Shown here in pieces: positions 45,045 to 54,226 of a stretch of DNA of 64,000 bases. The position numbers and the translations under genes are program-made. The stretch comes from an uncultured Bacteroidota bacterium. GTDB taxonomy: Bacteria > Bacteroidota > Bacteroidia > Bacteroidales > UBA932. A model generated the notes under the pieces. The model saw only the letters and a list, made by a program, of their open reading frames with translations, was not told where the DNA came from and ran no database searches. Each line of letters opens with the position of its first letter. Position 1 is the stretch's first letter. The DNA lies in NCBI GenBank assembly GCA_937901965.1, contig CALGSW010000014.1, positions 1-64,000 on the forward strand. The letters run 5' to 3'.

Positions 45045-45187
45045 AGTGATTTGAATTATATTATGTCCAGTTAATCAATCCTAAATGTAAACTTAAAAAT
45101 TAGAAAAATGAAATAATTCTAACTTGCAACCTTTCGATTTGCCATGTCTTTAGAACGCAAATCTACATAAAGTGTTCATATCTTGTG

Positions 45188-45216
45188 CAAAAATAGTAAA
45201 AAAAATATTAAAACAA
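45188..45216 (-). promoter_or_regulatory. promoter of the OmpA-family gene
   Basis: Minus strand TTG (45216-45214), 18 bases, TATTTTTG (45195-45188). It lies just beyond the rplI terminator and leaves a ~145-nt leader, long as is usual for abundant porin mRNAs. Confidence 0.55.
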
Positions 45217-45227
45217 TATTTTTTAAC

Positions 45228-45251
45228 AAAAAAAGCTGCCCAATGGGCAGC
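45228..45251 (-). terminator. rpsF-rpsR-rplI operon terminator
   Basis: GCTGCCC (45235-45241) and GGGCAGC (45245-45251) form a 7-bp stem with a 3-base loop; the minus strand continues with seven T. Confidence 0.85.
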
Positions 45252-45277
45252 CTCTCTTTTTTTTGATTATTAAGATT

Positions 45278-45730
45278 TTACTCCTCTCCTACGATTTCAA
45301 TCTTAATATTTGCTTTAATATCTTTGTAAACCTTTACAACTGCATCATAAATACCAATCTCCTTAATATTTGATTCTCCAGAGATTGTTATGTTTCTGCG
45401 GTCAATTTCATATCCGAGTGCAGTAAGTGCTTCTCCAACCTGAATATTGTTTACAGATCCAAAAATCTTTCCTGTTGAACTGATTTTGGTTGCAAGCTTA
45501 ACCTGAGTACCTTCCAGTTTTGCAGCCAATGCAGTAGCATCATCTCTAAGTTTTGTCTCTTTGTGAGCTCTCTGTTTCAAATTTTCTGCGTGTACCTTTT
45601 TTGCCGAAGGCGTAGCCATAATTGCAAAGCCTTGGGGAATCAGATAATTTGACGCATATCCGTTGCGAACCACTACAATATCGTCCTTGTGGCCGAGATT
45701 CGGAACATCTTGTTTAAGTATTATCTCCAT
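45278..45730 (-). CDS. rplI: 50S ribosomal protein L9
   Basis: 150 residues, normal length. N-terminal rRNA-binding domain begins MEIILKQDVPNLGHKDDIV with the conserved GYASNYLIPQGFA near 25; a long central helix and the C-terminal domain (ISSTGKIFGSV near 83) follow. Last gene of the standard rpsF-rpsR-rplI operon, ending in a strong terminator. Confidence 0.98.
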   Translation of the reverse strand: MEIILKQDVPNLGHKDDIVVVRNGYASNYLIPQGFAIMATPSAKKVHAENLKQRAHKETKLRDDATALAAKLEGTQVKLATKISSTGKIFGSVNNIQVGEALTALGYEIDRRNITISGESNIKEIGIYDAVVKVYKDIKANIKIEIVGEE

Positions 45731-45749
45731 TATATTATATCTCCTTAGC

Positions 45750-46022
45750 TTATTTCAATAAATCTGTTACATATGGAAGCAGAGCAAGGTGCCTTGCACG
45801 CTTAACTGCCTGAGAAACTTTCTTCTGGAATTTAAGAGAGGTACCAGTAAGACGACGAGGTAAAATCTTACCCTGTTCGTTCAGGAATCTTTTAAGGAAT
45901 TCAGCATCCTTGTAGTCTACGTATTTAATACCGGCCTTTTTAAAACGGCAGTATTTCTTTTTCTTAACCTCAACTGTTGGAGGGTTCAGATAGCGAATTT
46001 CGTTGTTTGCGGGATTTGCCAT
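45750..46022 (-). CDS. rpsR: 30S ribosomal protein S18
   Basis: 90 residues. Binds the S6 partner and the platform of the 30S subunit. KKKYCRFKKAGIKYVDYKD and GKILPRRLTGTSLKFQKKV are diagnostic. The second gene of the operon, 13 bases after rpsF stops. Confidence 0.98.
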   Translation of the reverse strand: MANPANNEIRYLNPPTVEVKKKKYCRFKKAGIKYVDYKDAEFLKRFLNEQGKILPRRLTGTSLKFQKKVSQAVKRARHLALLPYVTDLLK

Positions 46023-46035
46023 GATCTATTCCTCC

Positions 46036-46377
46036 TTAGTTTTTAGATTCTGATTTGTTAGCTCTTCTTCTCTCTGCATAAGCAATTGCATGTTTATCTA
46101 GTGCAAAAGTGAGAAAACGAATTATTCTCTCATCCCTTCTGTACTGAACTTCAAGCTTTGCAATGAATGCAGGATCTGCTTTGAATTCTATCAGGTGATA
46201 AAATCCTGTAGTCTTCTTCTGGATAGGGTAAGCCAGTTTCTTTAGGCCCCAGTCCTCTTCATGCACAATCTCACCGCCGTTATCAACGATGAAATCATGA
46301 TACTTCTTTACCGCTTCCTTTATCTGAACATCAGATAAAACGGGAGTTGAAATGAAAACGGTTTCGTAATGATTCAT
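46036..46377 (-). CDS. rpsF: 30S ribosomal protein S6
   Basis: 113 residues. MNHYETVFISTPVLSDVQIK start and KKLAYPIQKKTTGFYHLIEF near 66 are typical; it forms a heterodimer with S18. First gene of the operon. Its -7 box sits inside the terminator hairpin of the gene before it. Confidence 0.98.
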   Translation of the reverse strand: MNHYETVFISTPVLSDVQIKEAVKKYHDFIVDNGGEIVHEEDWGLKKLAYPIQKKTTGFYHLIEFKADPAFIAKLEVQYRRDERIIRFLTFALDKHAIAYAERRRANKSESKN

Positions 46378-46401
46378 ACTCTTTGTTTATAAATTGTTTA
46401 A

Positions 46402-46444
46402 AAAAATGGGCTGCAAATATATGTATTATTTTGCAGCCCGCCAA
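46402..46444 (-). promoter_or_regulatory. combined pepD terminator and rpsF promoter
   Basis: GGGCTGCAAA (46408-46417) and TTTGCAGCCC (46430-46439) form a 10-bp perfect stem with a 12-base loop; the minus strand then reads ATTTTTTT, a good terminator for the pepD transcript. The same arm includes TATATTTG (46421-46414), the -7 box of rpsF, with TTG 20 bases upstream (46444-46442). One sequence seems to end one transcript and start the next. Confidence 0.7.
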
Positions 46445-46458
46445 CTATTTTTTAATGG

Positions 46459-47916
46459 CTATTTTTTAACAGGCGCTTTCTCAAGTACCTTAACTACATA
46501 ATTCCACCACTTTTCAATAGTGTCAATATTTACTCTCTCATCAGGTGAGTGAGGAGATCTTATTGTAGGCCCACACGAAATCATATCCCAGTTAGGGTAT
46601 ATTCCTCCGAGGATACCGCACTCAAGGCCTGCGTGGATTGCCTTTACCTCAGGTTCATTTCCATATAGATCTTTATAAACAACCTTCATTGTTGCTAGTA
46701 TATCAGAATCCATATTTGGTTTCCATCCTGGATAGCCACCAGTGAATTCTACCTTAGCTCCGGCAAGTACAAAAACAGAAGCCAGTGACTGTGCAAGAAT
46801 ATCTTTAGCAGAGTCTACCGAGCTCCTCATCAGACATTTAACCTGAATTTTACCCGCTTCTGATTTTACAATTGCCAGATTATTTGATGTTTCAACCAAT
46901 CCCGGCATGGCATCACTCATCCTTTCAACTCCGTTAGGGCAGCCGTAAACAGCAAGCACAGACTTGTGTGCTGTATCTGCATCAATCAGTTCGGCAGGTA
47001 ATGAGGCCGACTCTAAAACAATGTCAAGGGTTGGTTCGTGAGCAGAAAGTTCAGACCTGAGTTCAGCCAGATGTTTTGACACAATCTCTTTTGCAGTCTT
47101 TTCATTTGCAGCAGGCATTGCAAAGTATGCAAAAGCCTCTCTGGGGATAGCGTTTCTGAGGCTTCCTCCCTCTATTGATGAGAGTCTTGCACCAAGCTTT
47201 TCAATCAAAGGGAGCAGTACCCTGACCATAACTTTGTTTGCATTACCCCTCCCAAGAACGATGTCCATTCCTGAGTGACCACCTTTCAGTCCAGTTACCG
47301 ACAGTTTGTATCCGGAAAGATTTGAAGGAGTTTTTTCAGTTTTATATTCAAATGTTGCTGTAGCATCCAGTCCACCGGCACAACCTACATAAAGTTCGCC
47401 CTCATCTTCCGAATCAAGATTTACAAGGATATCACCCTTTAGTATACCCGGCTTAAGCATTCTTGCTCCAGTCATCCCGGTCTCTTCATCTACAGTAAAG
47501 AGTGCCTCAACTGGTCCGTGAACCAGATCTTTAGCCTCCAGTACAGCCATAGCAACTGCAATACCCATTCCGTTATCTGCACCCAGGGTGGTACCTGTTG
47601 CATAAACCCATCCGTCAACTATTCTCGGCTGAATAGGATCTTTCTCAAAGTCGTGAACTTTATCACTATTCTTCTGCGGTACCATATCAATGTGAGCCTG
47701 AAGAATTATTCCCTTTCTGTTCTCCATCCCCGGTGTCGCAGGTTTTCTTATAATAATGTTACCTATTCCATCTCTGATTGTTTCAAGACCTAGGTCTTTG
47801 CCAAACTTCTCAAGAAACAGAATTGCCTTCTCCTCTTTTTTTGATGGCCTTGGAATTTGTGTAAGCGAATAGAAATGCTTCCACACCCTTTTTGGGTTTA
47901 ATTCTGAAATATTCAT
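46459..47916 (-). CDS. pepD: aminoacyl-histidine dipeptidase (PepD, M20 family)
   Basis: 485 residues. Cleaves dipeptides including Xaa-His. Zinc ligands and catalytic acids are in ILQAHIDMVPQ near 69, LGADNGMGIA near 113, VDEETGMTGA near 143 and NLDSEDEGELYVG near 166; the last His is in IRSPHSPDERV near 455. Length is normal for PepD. Cytoplasmic, no signal peptide. It lies 41 bases after the DUF4831 gene and before rpsF on the same strand, but its own terminator separates it from rpsF. Confidence 0.95.
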   Translation of the reverse strand: MNISELNPKRVWKHFYSLTQIPRPSKKEEKAILFLEKFGKDLGLETIRDGIGNIIIRKPATPGMENRKGIILQAHIDMVPQKNSDKVHDFEKDPIQPRIVDGWVYATGTTLGADNGMGIAVAMAVLEAKDLVHGPVEALFTVDEETGMTGARMLKPGILKGDILVNLDSEDEGELYVGCAGGLDATATFEYKTEKTPSNLSGYKLSVTGLKGGHSGMDIVLGRGNANKVMVRVLLPLIEKLGARLSSIEGGSLRNAIPREAFAYFAMPAANEKTAKEIVSKHLAELRSELSAHEPTLDIVLESASLPAELIDADTAHKSVLAVYGCPNGVERMSDAMPGLVETSNNLAIVKSEAGKIQVKCLMRSSVDSAKDILAQSLASVFVLAGAKVEFTGGYPGWKPNMDSDILATMKVVYKDLYGNEPEVKAIHAGLECGILGGIYPNWDMISCGPTIRSPHSPDERVNIDTIEKWWNYVVKVLEKAPVKK

Positions 47917-47956
47917 ATCAATTCTTATTTGTATATATTGTTAATTAATAATCAGT

Positions 47957-49033
47957 TTATTTGCCGACAGAAATATCAACCGGAAATGAGAGTACTTTAC
48001 CAAACTGGTATACAGGAACTCTGGTCTGCAGTAACACTGTTTGTCCGTCTGAAACTCTTGAAATCATTATTTCTGGAACTCTGTACAAAACTCTTCCTTT
48101 CTCAACTGTAAGGTCCATATTAAAAGAGGCCGCAGGCTGACCATTCTCCTTAAGGAGCTCAAGCACAACCGGTCTTCCGGCAACATTATCTGCAGGAAGT
48201 AAACCCTGCGTTTCAGAAATTCTGAATGCAATATATATCTGACGTGGATTCTCCTTAACCGGAACTAAGTCAAAATCCAATTTTTGCTTATCCCACACGC
48301 TTTTACCAATGAATAGGCTCATATACTCATCTTCAAGTCTGTTCATCTCATCTATGGCAGCTTTCAGGGCCTCACCGCTGAAGGTTGCATCTGTCTCACC
48401 GGTAATAATCTCCATCCTTTTTGCCCTTAGTCTGAATATAGCATTTGCAGTCTCCTCTGCTCGTTTTTCAATACTCTTCTCAACAACCTGAGTTTGCTGA
48501 ACAGGCACCCTCTCCATTCCGGATGAGGTCTTCACCGTCTTATAAAGAGTGTTATTTACACTTGTAAGATTTGAAGTGGCCATTGAAGAGTTAAATGAAG
48601 TAATATCCGTCATTCCCGGGAATCTTGCATACTCTTTGCGGGCTGCCCCCGCGTCTGACCAGATAACAAGTCCCTGACTCATCATCTCCAGAAAATTAGC
48701 CGTTGCGCGTGTATTTGACCCAAGATTCAGAGCCAGACTTGTAGAACGGTCTGCCTCAACAAATGACTTTAGTTCAACTGATGAGAGTGTGTAAAAGTCT
48801 CCGCTGCTCTCTCTTGCCTGTATGCCGAGATATTTTTGCGCGAATTTAGCATAAGGTCCGGCGATGAAAGATTCATGTGTTGCCTCTGCCGTAACAACAA
48901 AAGAGGTTGCCGGCAGGGAGTATACAATAGCACCCTTTGGAACTGCCTCTCCACTTGTTATAACCTGAGAATTCACTGAAGAAAATAACAGAAGTGCAGC
49001 CAGGGTTAACAAGGGCTTATAAATGTGGTTCAT
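47957..49033 (-). CDS. DUF4831 family secreted protein
   Basis: 358 residues with signal peptide (TLAALLLFSSVNSQ). The sequence follows the DUF4831 pattern of Bacteroidales: a first part with AIVYSLPATSFVVTAEA, a helical centre (~190-235; EETANAIFRLRAKRMEIITG) and a final beta-rich domain with an immunoglobulin-like appearance. Function unknown; exported, probably periplasmic. It stands upstream of pepD and faces away from the peptide transporter gene at 49144, so a link to peptide use is possible but only positional. Confidence 0.8.
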   Translation of the reverse strand: MNHIYKPLLTLAALLLFSSVNSQVITSGEAVPKGAIVYSLPATSFVVTAEATHESFIAGPYAKFAQKYLGIQARESSGDFYTLSSVELKSFVEADRSTSLALNLGSNTRATANFLEMMSQGLVIWSDAGAARKEYARFPGMTDITSFNSSMATSNLTSVNNTLYKTVKTSSGMERVPVQQTQVVEKSIEKRAEETANAIFRLRAKRMEIITGETDATFSGEALKAAIDEMNRLEDEYMSLFIGKSVWDKQKLDFDLVPVKENPRQIYIAFRISETQGLLPADNVAGRPVVLELLKENGQPAASFNMDLTVEKGRVLYRVPEIMISRVSDGQTVLLQTRVPVYQFGKVLSFPVDISVGK

Positions 49034-49093
49034 TTTTATAAATTTTATTACAATTTTAAATAAGCATAGTTAACAAAGTTATCCATTTTTTAC

Positions 49094-49101
49094 TATTTTT
49101 G
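49094..49101 (+). promoter_or_regulatory. -7 box of the POT transporter
   Basis: TATTTTTG, 42 bases before the ATG at 49144, followed by GCGAAC. No TTG at the ideal distance. Confidence 0.45.
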
Positions 49102-49143
49102 CGAACTTGAGAGCAAATTTTTAACTAAAACTATATACTAACT

Positions 49144-50754
49144 ATGTTTAAGAACCATCCAAAAGGACTACTTGCTGCCGCACTTACAAATATGGGCGAG
49201 CGCTTCGGTTTCTACATCATGATGGCAATCCTCACTTTGTTCATCTCTTCAAAATTCGGTCTTTCAGAGACTACTACCGGATACATATATTCGGCGTTCT
49301 ACGCTTCAATATATGTTCTCGCGCTGGTGGGAGGTCTGATTGCTGACAAAACTCAAAATTACAAAAGAACAATTTTGTGGGGACTTGTATTAATGGCAGT
49401 CGGATACTTTATTATTGCTATTCCAACTCCAACACCTGTTCCAAGTCTTCCTATGTACCTGAGCTTGACTTGCCTGGGCCTTCTTGTTATTGCGTTTGGT
49501 AACGGACTTTTCAAAGGCAATCTTCAGGCAATAGTTGGTCAGATGTATGACAAAAAAGAGTACAAAGACAGTATTGCAAAGGAATTTGGTGTTGACGAAA
49601 ACGGCAAACCTAAAAGGGACATGAGAGATGCCGGTTACCAGCTGTTCTACATGTTTATCAATATAGGAGGATTTTTCGCTCCTTTTATCGCAATTGCTGT
49701 AAGGAACTGGTGGCTTAAACACAATGGATTTGACTACAATGCACAATTACCGGAACTTGCTCACCAGTATCTTGGCAATCAGGCTTCAATGAGTGCAGAG
49801 CAGTTAAACAATCTTACTACATATGCTTCTCAGGTGACTCTGGACGGAACTCCGGTAACAGATCTTGCAGCATTCAGCAATCAGTATCTGGATGTGTTCA
49901 ACAGAGGCTTCCACTATGCTTTTATTGCAACTATAGTTGCGATATTCATCTCATTTATCATTTATATAGTTAACAAAAACCAGTTCCCTGACCCTGCCGC
50001 TACAAAAGCCAAGGGCAAAGACAGCAAGAACATCTCTAAAGAGGAGATTACAATGGCTGCTTCAGAAATCAGACAAAGGATTTATGCTCTATTTGCAGTA
50101 TTTGGTGTTGTTATCTTTTTCTGGTTCTCATTCCACCAGAATGGTTACTCTCTTACATACTTTGCAAGGGACTATATCAATCTGGATGTTATCAATATAG
50201 ATCTGGGCTTCACTTCAATAAAGGGTGCCGAGATATTCCAGGCTGTTAATCCATTCTTTGTAGTTCTTCTTACTCCAATAATTATGTGGTTCTTTGGAAC
50301 AATGAGAAGAAAAGGAAACGAGCCTTCAACACCCAGAAAGATTGCAATAGGTATGGGTATTGCTGCTGTTGCATATATCTTCCTTCTGATTGTTTCAATG
50401 GCACTTCCTGATAAATCTGCTCTCTCATCTATGGCTTCCGGTGATCTGGATATGATGAAGCTAACCCCTTGGGTGATGATTGGAATGTATTTTATACTTA
50501 CTGTTGCTGAGTTATTTATCTCCCCACTTGGACTTTCATTTGTTTCAAAAGTTGCCCCTCCTCACCTTCAGGGTTTAATGCAGGGTGCATGGCTGGCAGC
50601 TACTGCAATAGGTAATCTGCTGCTGTTTATCGGCGGACTTCTTTACACATTGGTTCCACTGTGGGCATGCTGGATGGTATTTGCAGTTGCATGTGCTCTG
50701 TCAATGCTGGTTATGCTTTCAATGGTTAAATGGCTTGAGAGAGTTGCAAAATAG
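49144..50754 (+). CDS. POT/PTR-family proton-coupled peptide transporter
   Basis: 536 residues, MFS fold, 12-14 membrane helices. The POT signature is clear: TNMGERFGFYIMMAIL at the start (ExxERFxYY type), GNGLFKGNLQAIVGQMYD near 119, and YQLFYMFINIGGFFAPFIA near 162. Imports di- and tripeptides with protons. A large loop around 200-250 is longer than in E. coli DtpA-type proteins. The neighbouring pepD supports peptide use. It ends in a good terminator. Confidence 0.94.
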   Translation: MFKNHPKGLLAAALTNMGERFGFYIMMAILTLFISSKFGLSETTTGYIYSAFYASIYVLALVGGLIADKTQNYKRTILWGLVLMAVGYFIIAIPTPTPVPSLPMYLSLTCLGLLVIAFGNGLFKGNLQAIVGQMYDKKEYKDSIAKEFGVDENGKPKRDMRDAGYQLFYMFINIGGFFAPFIAIAVRNWWLKHNGFDYNAQLPELAHQYLGNQASMSAEQLNNLTTYASQVTLDGTPVTDLAAFSNQYLDVFNRGFHYAFIATIVAIFISFIIYIVNKNQFPDPAATKAKGKDSKNISKEEITMAASEIRQRIYALFAVFGVVIFFWFSFHQNGYSLTYFARDYINLDVINIDLGFTSIKGAEIFQAVNPFFVVLLTPIIMWFFGTMRRKGNEPSTPRKIAIGMGIAAVAYIFLLIVSMALPDKSALSSMASGDLDMMKLTPWVMIGMYFILTVAELFISPLGLSFVSKVAPPHLQGLMQGAWLAATAIGNLLLFIGGLLYTLVPLWACWMVFAVACALSMLVMLSMVKWLERVAK

Positions 50755-50776
50755 AGCAGTAATTAAATAATTTATT

Positions 50777-50813
50777 AAAGAGGGTATCTGATTTATTTGG
50801 TTACCCTCTTTTT
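50777..50813 (+). terminator. terminator of the POT transporter
   Basis: AAAGAGGGTA and TACCCTCTTT pair over 10 bases around a ~16-base loop, followed by further T. Confidence 0.75.
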
Positions 50814-50841
50814 CTATATTTGTATCTCGATTTTCAAAAGA

Positions 50842-51522
50842 ATGGACCAGATTAAACTTATTGCATTTGATGCTGATGATACTCTCTGGATTAATGAGTA
50901 CCACTACAGAAACGCAGAACTGAGATTTTGCGAAATGATGAAAAAGTACACTTCAGAAGATGAGGCAAATGAGCTTTTGCTAAAGAGAGAGAAGATGAAT
51001 CTCCCTTTGCTTGGATATGGATCAAAACCATTTATCATTTCTCTGATAGAGACCGGAATAGAGATAAGCAATGGCACAATAAGCAACGATGAGATTCTGA
51101 AGCTTATAGAGATAGGTAAAGAGACAATCGGAAGACCAATTGAACTTCTGCCGGAAGTAGAGGAGGTGCTTTCTCAGCTTTCAGGAAAATACCCCCTGAT
51201 ACTTGCAACTAAGGGAGACCTTAAAGAGCAGGAGTCCAAGATTGAAAGATCCGGTCTTGAGAGGTATTTTTTGGCAGTAGAAATTTTAAGTGAGAAAAAC
51301 AGGGAGAGTTATAGCCGTATTATAAGAAAACATTCAATAAAACCTGAAAACTTCCTCATGGTAGGAAACTCGTTTAAATCAGATATACTACCTGTACTAG
51401 AAATTGGCGGGAACGCCATATACATCCCCTCAGATATTATCTGGGCACATGAGGTGGTTGAAGAGATAGAACATCCCAGGCTGAAAAGGGCCAACAGACT
51501 ATCGCTAGATCTTTTTGTGTAA
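50842..51522 (+). CDS. HAD-superfamily hydrolase
   Basis: 226 residues starting at the ATG at 50842, after a -7 box TATATTTG (50815-50822). Motif I AFDADDTLW places the nucleophile Asp10 and acid/base Asp12; motif II is LATKGD near 130; motif IV is VGNSFKSDI near 181. It resembles phosphoglycolate phosphatase-like members with a helical cap (~20-95). The substrate is unknown. Confidence 0.87.
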   Translation: MDQIKLIAFDADDTLWINEYHYRNAELRFCEMMKKYTSEDEANELLLKREKMNLPLLGYGSKPFIISLIETGIEISNGTISNDEILKLIEIGKETIGRPIELLPEVEEVLSQLSGKYPLILATKGDLKEQESKIERSGLERYFLAVEILSEKNRESYSRIIRKHSIKPENFLMVGNSFKSDILPVLEIGGNAIYIPSDIIWAHEVVEEIEHPRLKRANRLSLDLFV

Positions 51523-51546
51523 ATTGCATTCAATATTGTTACATAT

Positions 51547-52119
51547 ATGATACCATTCAAACAGAACAGAAGTTACAGAAGATTCTTTCAGAACGAAGAG
51601 ATAACTGAGGAGCAGTTAAGAATTATGGTAGAGGCAGCAAGACTCTCTCCATCGTCAAGAAATATACAACCTATAAAATTCTTCGTTACAAACGAAGCCG
51701 ATATGAATGCCAGGATATTCCCTAATCTGGGATGGGCAGGATATCTTAAAGATTGGGACGGACCTGCAGAGGGAGAGAGGCCATCGGCATATATTATCCT
51801 ACTCCACGATACATCTATTGCTCCGGCATACTCCTGCGACAATGGGATTTTCGCCCAGAGTATTCTCCTGCAGGCAGTTGACCTTGGCTTTGGAGGATGT
51901 ATGATTGCTACATTCAAAAAGGTCGAACTTACAAACCTCCTTAAGCTTCCCGGCTATCTTACACCAATATTAGTGATAGCACTAGGGAAACCTAAGGAGG
52001 TTGTGGTAATTGACGACATCAAGATGGGTGATGTGAAGTACTGGCGAGATGCTGCCGGAATTCATCATGTGCCCAAGAGAACTCTTGATGAGTTACTTTA
52101 CATTCCTGAAAACGATTAA
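51547..52119 (+). CDS. nitroreductase-family flavoprotein
   Basis: 190 residues. The N-terminal sequence RSYRRFFQNEEITEEQL and AARLSPSSRNIQPIKFFV are the FMN-binding signature; ILLQAVDLGFGGCMIATFKK near 108 is also typical. Transfers electrons from NAD(P)H or another donor to an unidentified acceptor. It is 24 bases after the HAD gene and converges on the TonB receptor with a gap of only two bases. Confidence 0.9.
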   Translation: MIPFKQNRSYRRFFQNEEITEEQLRIMVEAARLSPSSRNIQPIKFFVTNEADMNARIFPNLGWAGYLKDWDGPAEGERPSAYIILLHDTSIAPAYSCDNGIFAQSILLQAVDLGFGGCMIATFKKVELTNLLKLPGYLTPILVIALGKPKEVVVIDDIKMGDVKYWRDAAGIHHVPKRTLDELLYIPEND

Positions 52120-52121
52120 TC

Positions 52122-54200
52122 TTAAATATTTACTGTCAGCTGTAAAAACAGGAATCTTCCTAAAGAGAGCATTCCTGATGAGTCTGTATACCTTTGGTTA
52201 AACAGATTTGTTGCTCCTGCGCTTATCACCAGGTGACTCCCTATCCCGCGCCACACTTTAAGATCAACATAGTTAAGGGCCGGGATTACATTTACGCCTC
52301 TGTCATCATCAGGAATGTTTAGAGAGTTCATAAACTGACTACTTGTATATCTGTAGGTTGCATTTATACTGATTACTCTGTTCCTCCATGTCAGTAATCC
52401 GTTTAGCATATGCCTCGGAGTATAGGTAAGGTACTTCCCGGTGATGTCTGTATTGCCTGCATCTGAATTAACATCATACTCTACAATTTTTGAGTGGGTA
52501 AATGTGTAATTTACACTTAAATCAAGCCCCGGAAAAGGTGTGTAGTTAACATCAGCCTCAGTGCCCGTAATCTGCACCTTTCCAACATTCTGCATACTCA
52601 TCAGTGGTCTGTTTTTATTCCCGATTCTTATTGTCTCACCTGTATTTACGGCATAATGGAAATCTTCACCCAATGAGTAGTAAACCGATGGTGAAAAGTA
52701 TAACTTTTCAGCAATTTTAAAGTCACCACCAGCCTCATAGGTGTTGATATACTCCGGCCTTAGTGCAGTATTGGCAAGAATTACTCCGCCGCTGATACTT
52801 CCTGTTCTGGTCATATCCTCCAGAGATCCTGGCCTGAAGCCTCTTGAAGCTGATGCATATATTCTGCTGCCCTCTCCTATAGACCATCTTGCCGCGAGTT
52901 TAGGACTTAAAGAGCCCCATGATGAGTTACCCAGCTCTCCTGTGTATGGTTTCAGATAGTTGGTAATTGAGGTGCCCCCCTCAATAAAGAAGCCTCCCTC
53001 TCTTATCCACACCATCTCTCCTCTGAGTGACGGAAGAAGAAGCAGCCTGCCACCTGCAAACAAGATCTCATCCTGAATAAAAACTGATGCGGAATTGCTC
53101 ACCCCTTTATTGATGACCCTATCTGTAGAGGTTCTGTAAATATCACTTCCATTAACAGATCCTCCTTTAAATTCAACGCCTGCAGAAAGAGTATTGTTTT
53201 TTAATCCGGAATATGAGTATGAAGCCCATGCTCCGTAATCCCGCCTGTCTACAACAACATCAAATATATCTGAACCTTTCCATTTTATCTCAGAGTAGTC
53301 TTCAGTTGAAAGATAGCTTGTTGCATTAACTGAACTATTACCTGATACTCTGTTCCATGAAACTCTGTAGTTTTTGTTTACATAATGGTTTACGGCATCA
53401 AGAACTCCACCGGCAGTAAAGAGCCTTTCACCCTTGCCTCTGAGGGCATCGGTATAGTTAAATTCAGCTTTTATGGTACCCATTTTATCATTACCATAAC
53501 CGAGTATGACACCTCCGTTCTTCTCATCCAGAGACATGTTAATTGTTGTGGAGTCAATACTTTCATAAGGATTATATCCGTCACTCTTTCTGACAAATCC
53601 GCTTACTCCAGCAAAGAACCCTCTCTTCCCGTATGTGGTATATACTCTTGTCCCTATGGTATTGAAAGAGGCGTATTCTGACTGAAGATGCGTTCTGAAA
53701 CCCTCCTTAATATCTTTTGAAACATAGTTCACTGAACCTCCCATAGCGTTGCCTCCAAAGATATTTGAGTTTGGGCCCTTTACAACCTCTACTCTATCCA
53801 GAACAGCCTGATTTATCATTCCAAAATTTGCACTTCCTGTAGATAGTTTATTTACCGGAATCCCGTCAACCAAAATAAGTGTTCTTGCCTGCTCTTTGCC
53901 AACACCTCTTGAAGTTACAGTTGCATGTTTGTCAAATATTCCCATGTTTCTTGTAACGAATAATCCGGACACACCCTTTAGTATGTCGTCTGAATTCATT
54001 ATGGCTGCAGATCTTATGCTCTGCACCGGTATGTTAGATATTCTTACCGGTGTCTGAAGTATCTCCCTTCCGGTTTTTGTTGCGCTTATCACAACATCTT
54101 TCAGATCATAAATTTTTGCAGTATCGCCCTCCTGAGCACTGAGATGCATCAGTGGGCAGGCAATAAAAAGCAGGGCTAACCCCAGATTTTTTGAGTTCAT
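52122..54200 (-). CDS. TonB-dependent outer-membrane receptor (proposed oxoanion uptake)
   Basis: 692 residues with a signal peptide (LALLFIACPLMHLSAQ). Plug domain ~30-165 with LILVDGIPVNKL near 110 and VEVVKGPNSNIFGGNAMGG near 136; 22-strand barrel to a C terminus QLTVNI. It lacks the CarboxypepD N-terminal extension of SusC proteins, so it is of the siderophore/cobalamin/metal type. Last gene of an operon with a ModE-WtpA fusion (26 bases upstream) and a lipoprotein with molybdopterin-fold-like repeats. I infer transport of a tungstate or molybdate complex across the outer membrane; nothing in the receptor itself proves the ligand. Confidence 0.9.
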   Translation of the reverse strand: MNSKNLGLALLFIACPLMHLSAQEGDTAKIYDLKDVVISATKTGREILQTPVRISNIPVQSIRSAAIMNSDDILKGVSGLFVTRNMGIFDKHATVTSRGVGKEQARTLILVDGIPVNKLSTGSANFGMINQAVLDRVEVVKGPNSNIFGGNAMGGSVNYVSKDIKEGFRTHLQSEYASFNTIGTRVYTTYGKRGFFAGVSGFVRKSDGYNPYESIDSTTINMSLDEKNGGVILGYGNDKMGTIKAEFNYTDALRGKGERLFTAGGVLDAVNHYVNKNYRVSWNRVSGNSSVNATSYLSTEDYSEIKWKGSDIFDVVVDRRDYGAWASYSYSGLKNNTLSAGVEFKGGSVNGSDIYRTSTDRVINKGVSNSASVFIQDEILFAGGRLLLLPSLRGEMVWIREGGFFIEGGTSITNYLKPYTGELGNSSWGSLSPKLAARWSIGEGSRIYASASRGFRPGSLEDMTRTGSISGGVILANTALRPEYINTYEAGGDFKIAEKLYFSPSVYYSLGEDFHYAVNTGETIRIGNKNRPLMSMQNVGKVQITGTEADVNYTPFPGLDLSVNYTFTHSKIVEYDVNSDAGNTDITGKYLTYTPRHMLNGLLTWRNRVISINATYRYTSSQFMNSLNIPDDDRGVNVIPALNYVDLKVWRGIGSHLVISAGATNLFNQRYTDSSGMLSLGRFLFLQLTVNI

Positions 54201-54226
54201 TCTATTATTATGTATTTGGTTATTTA

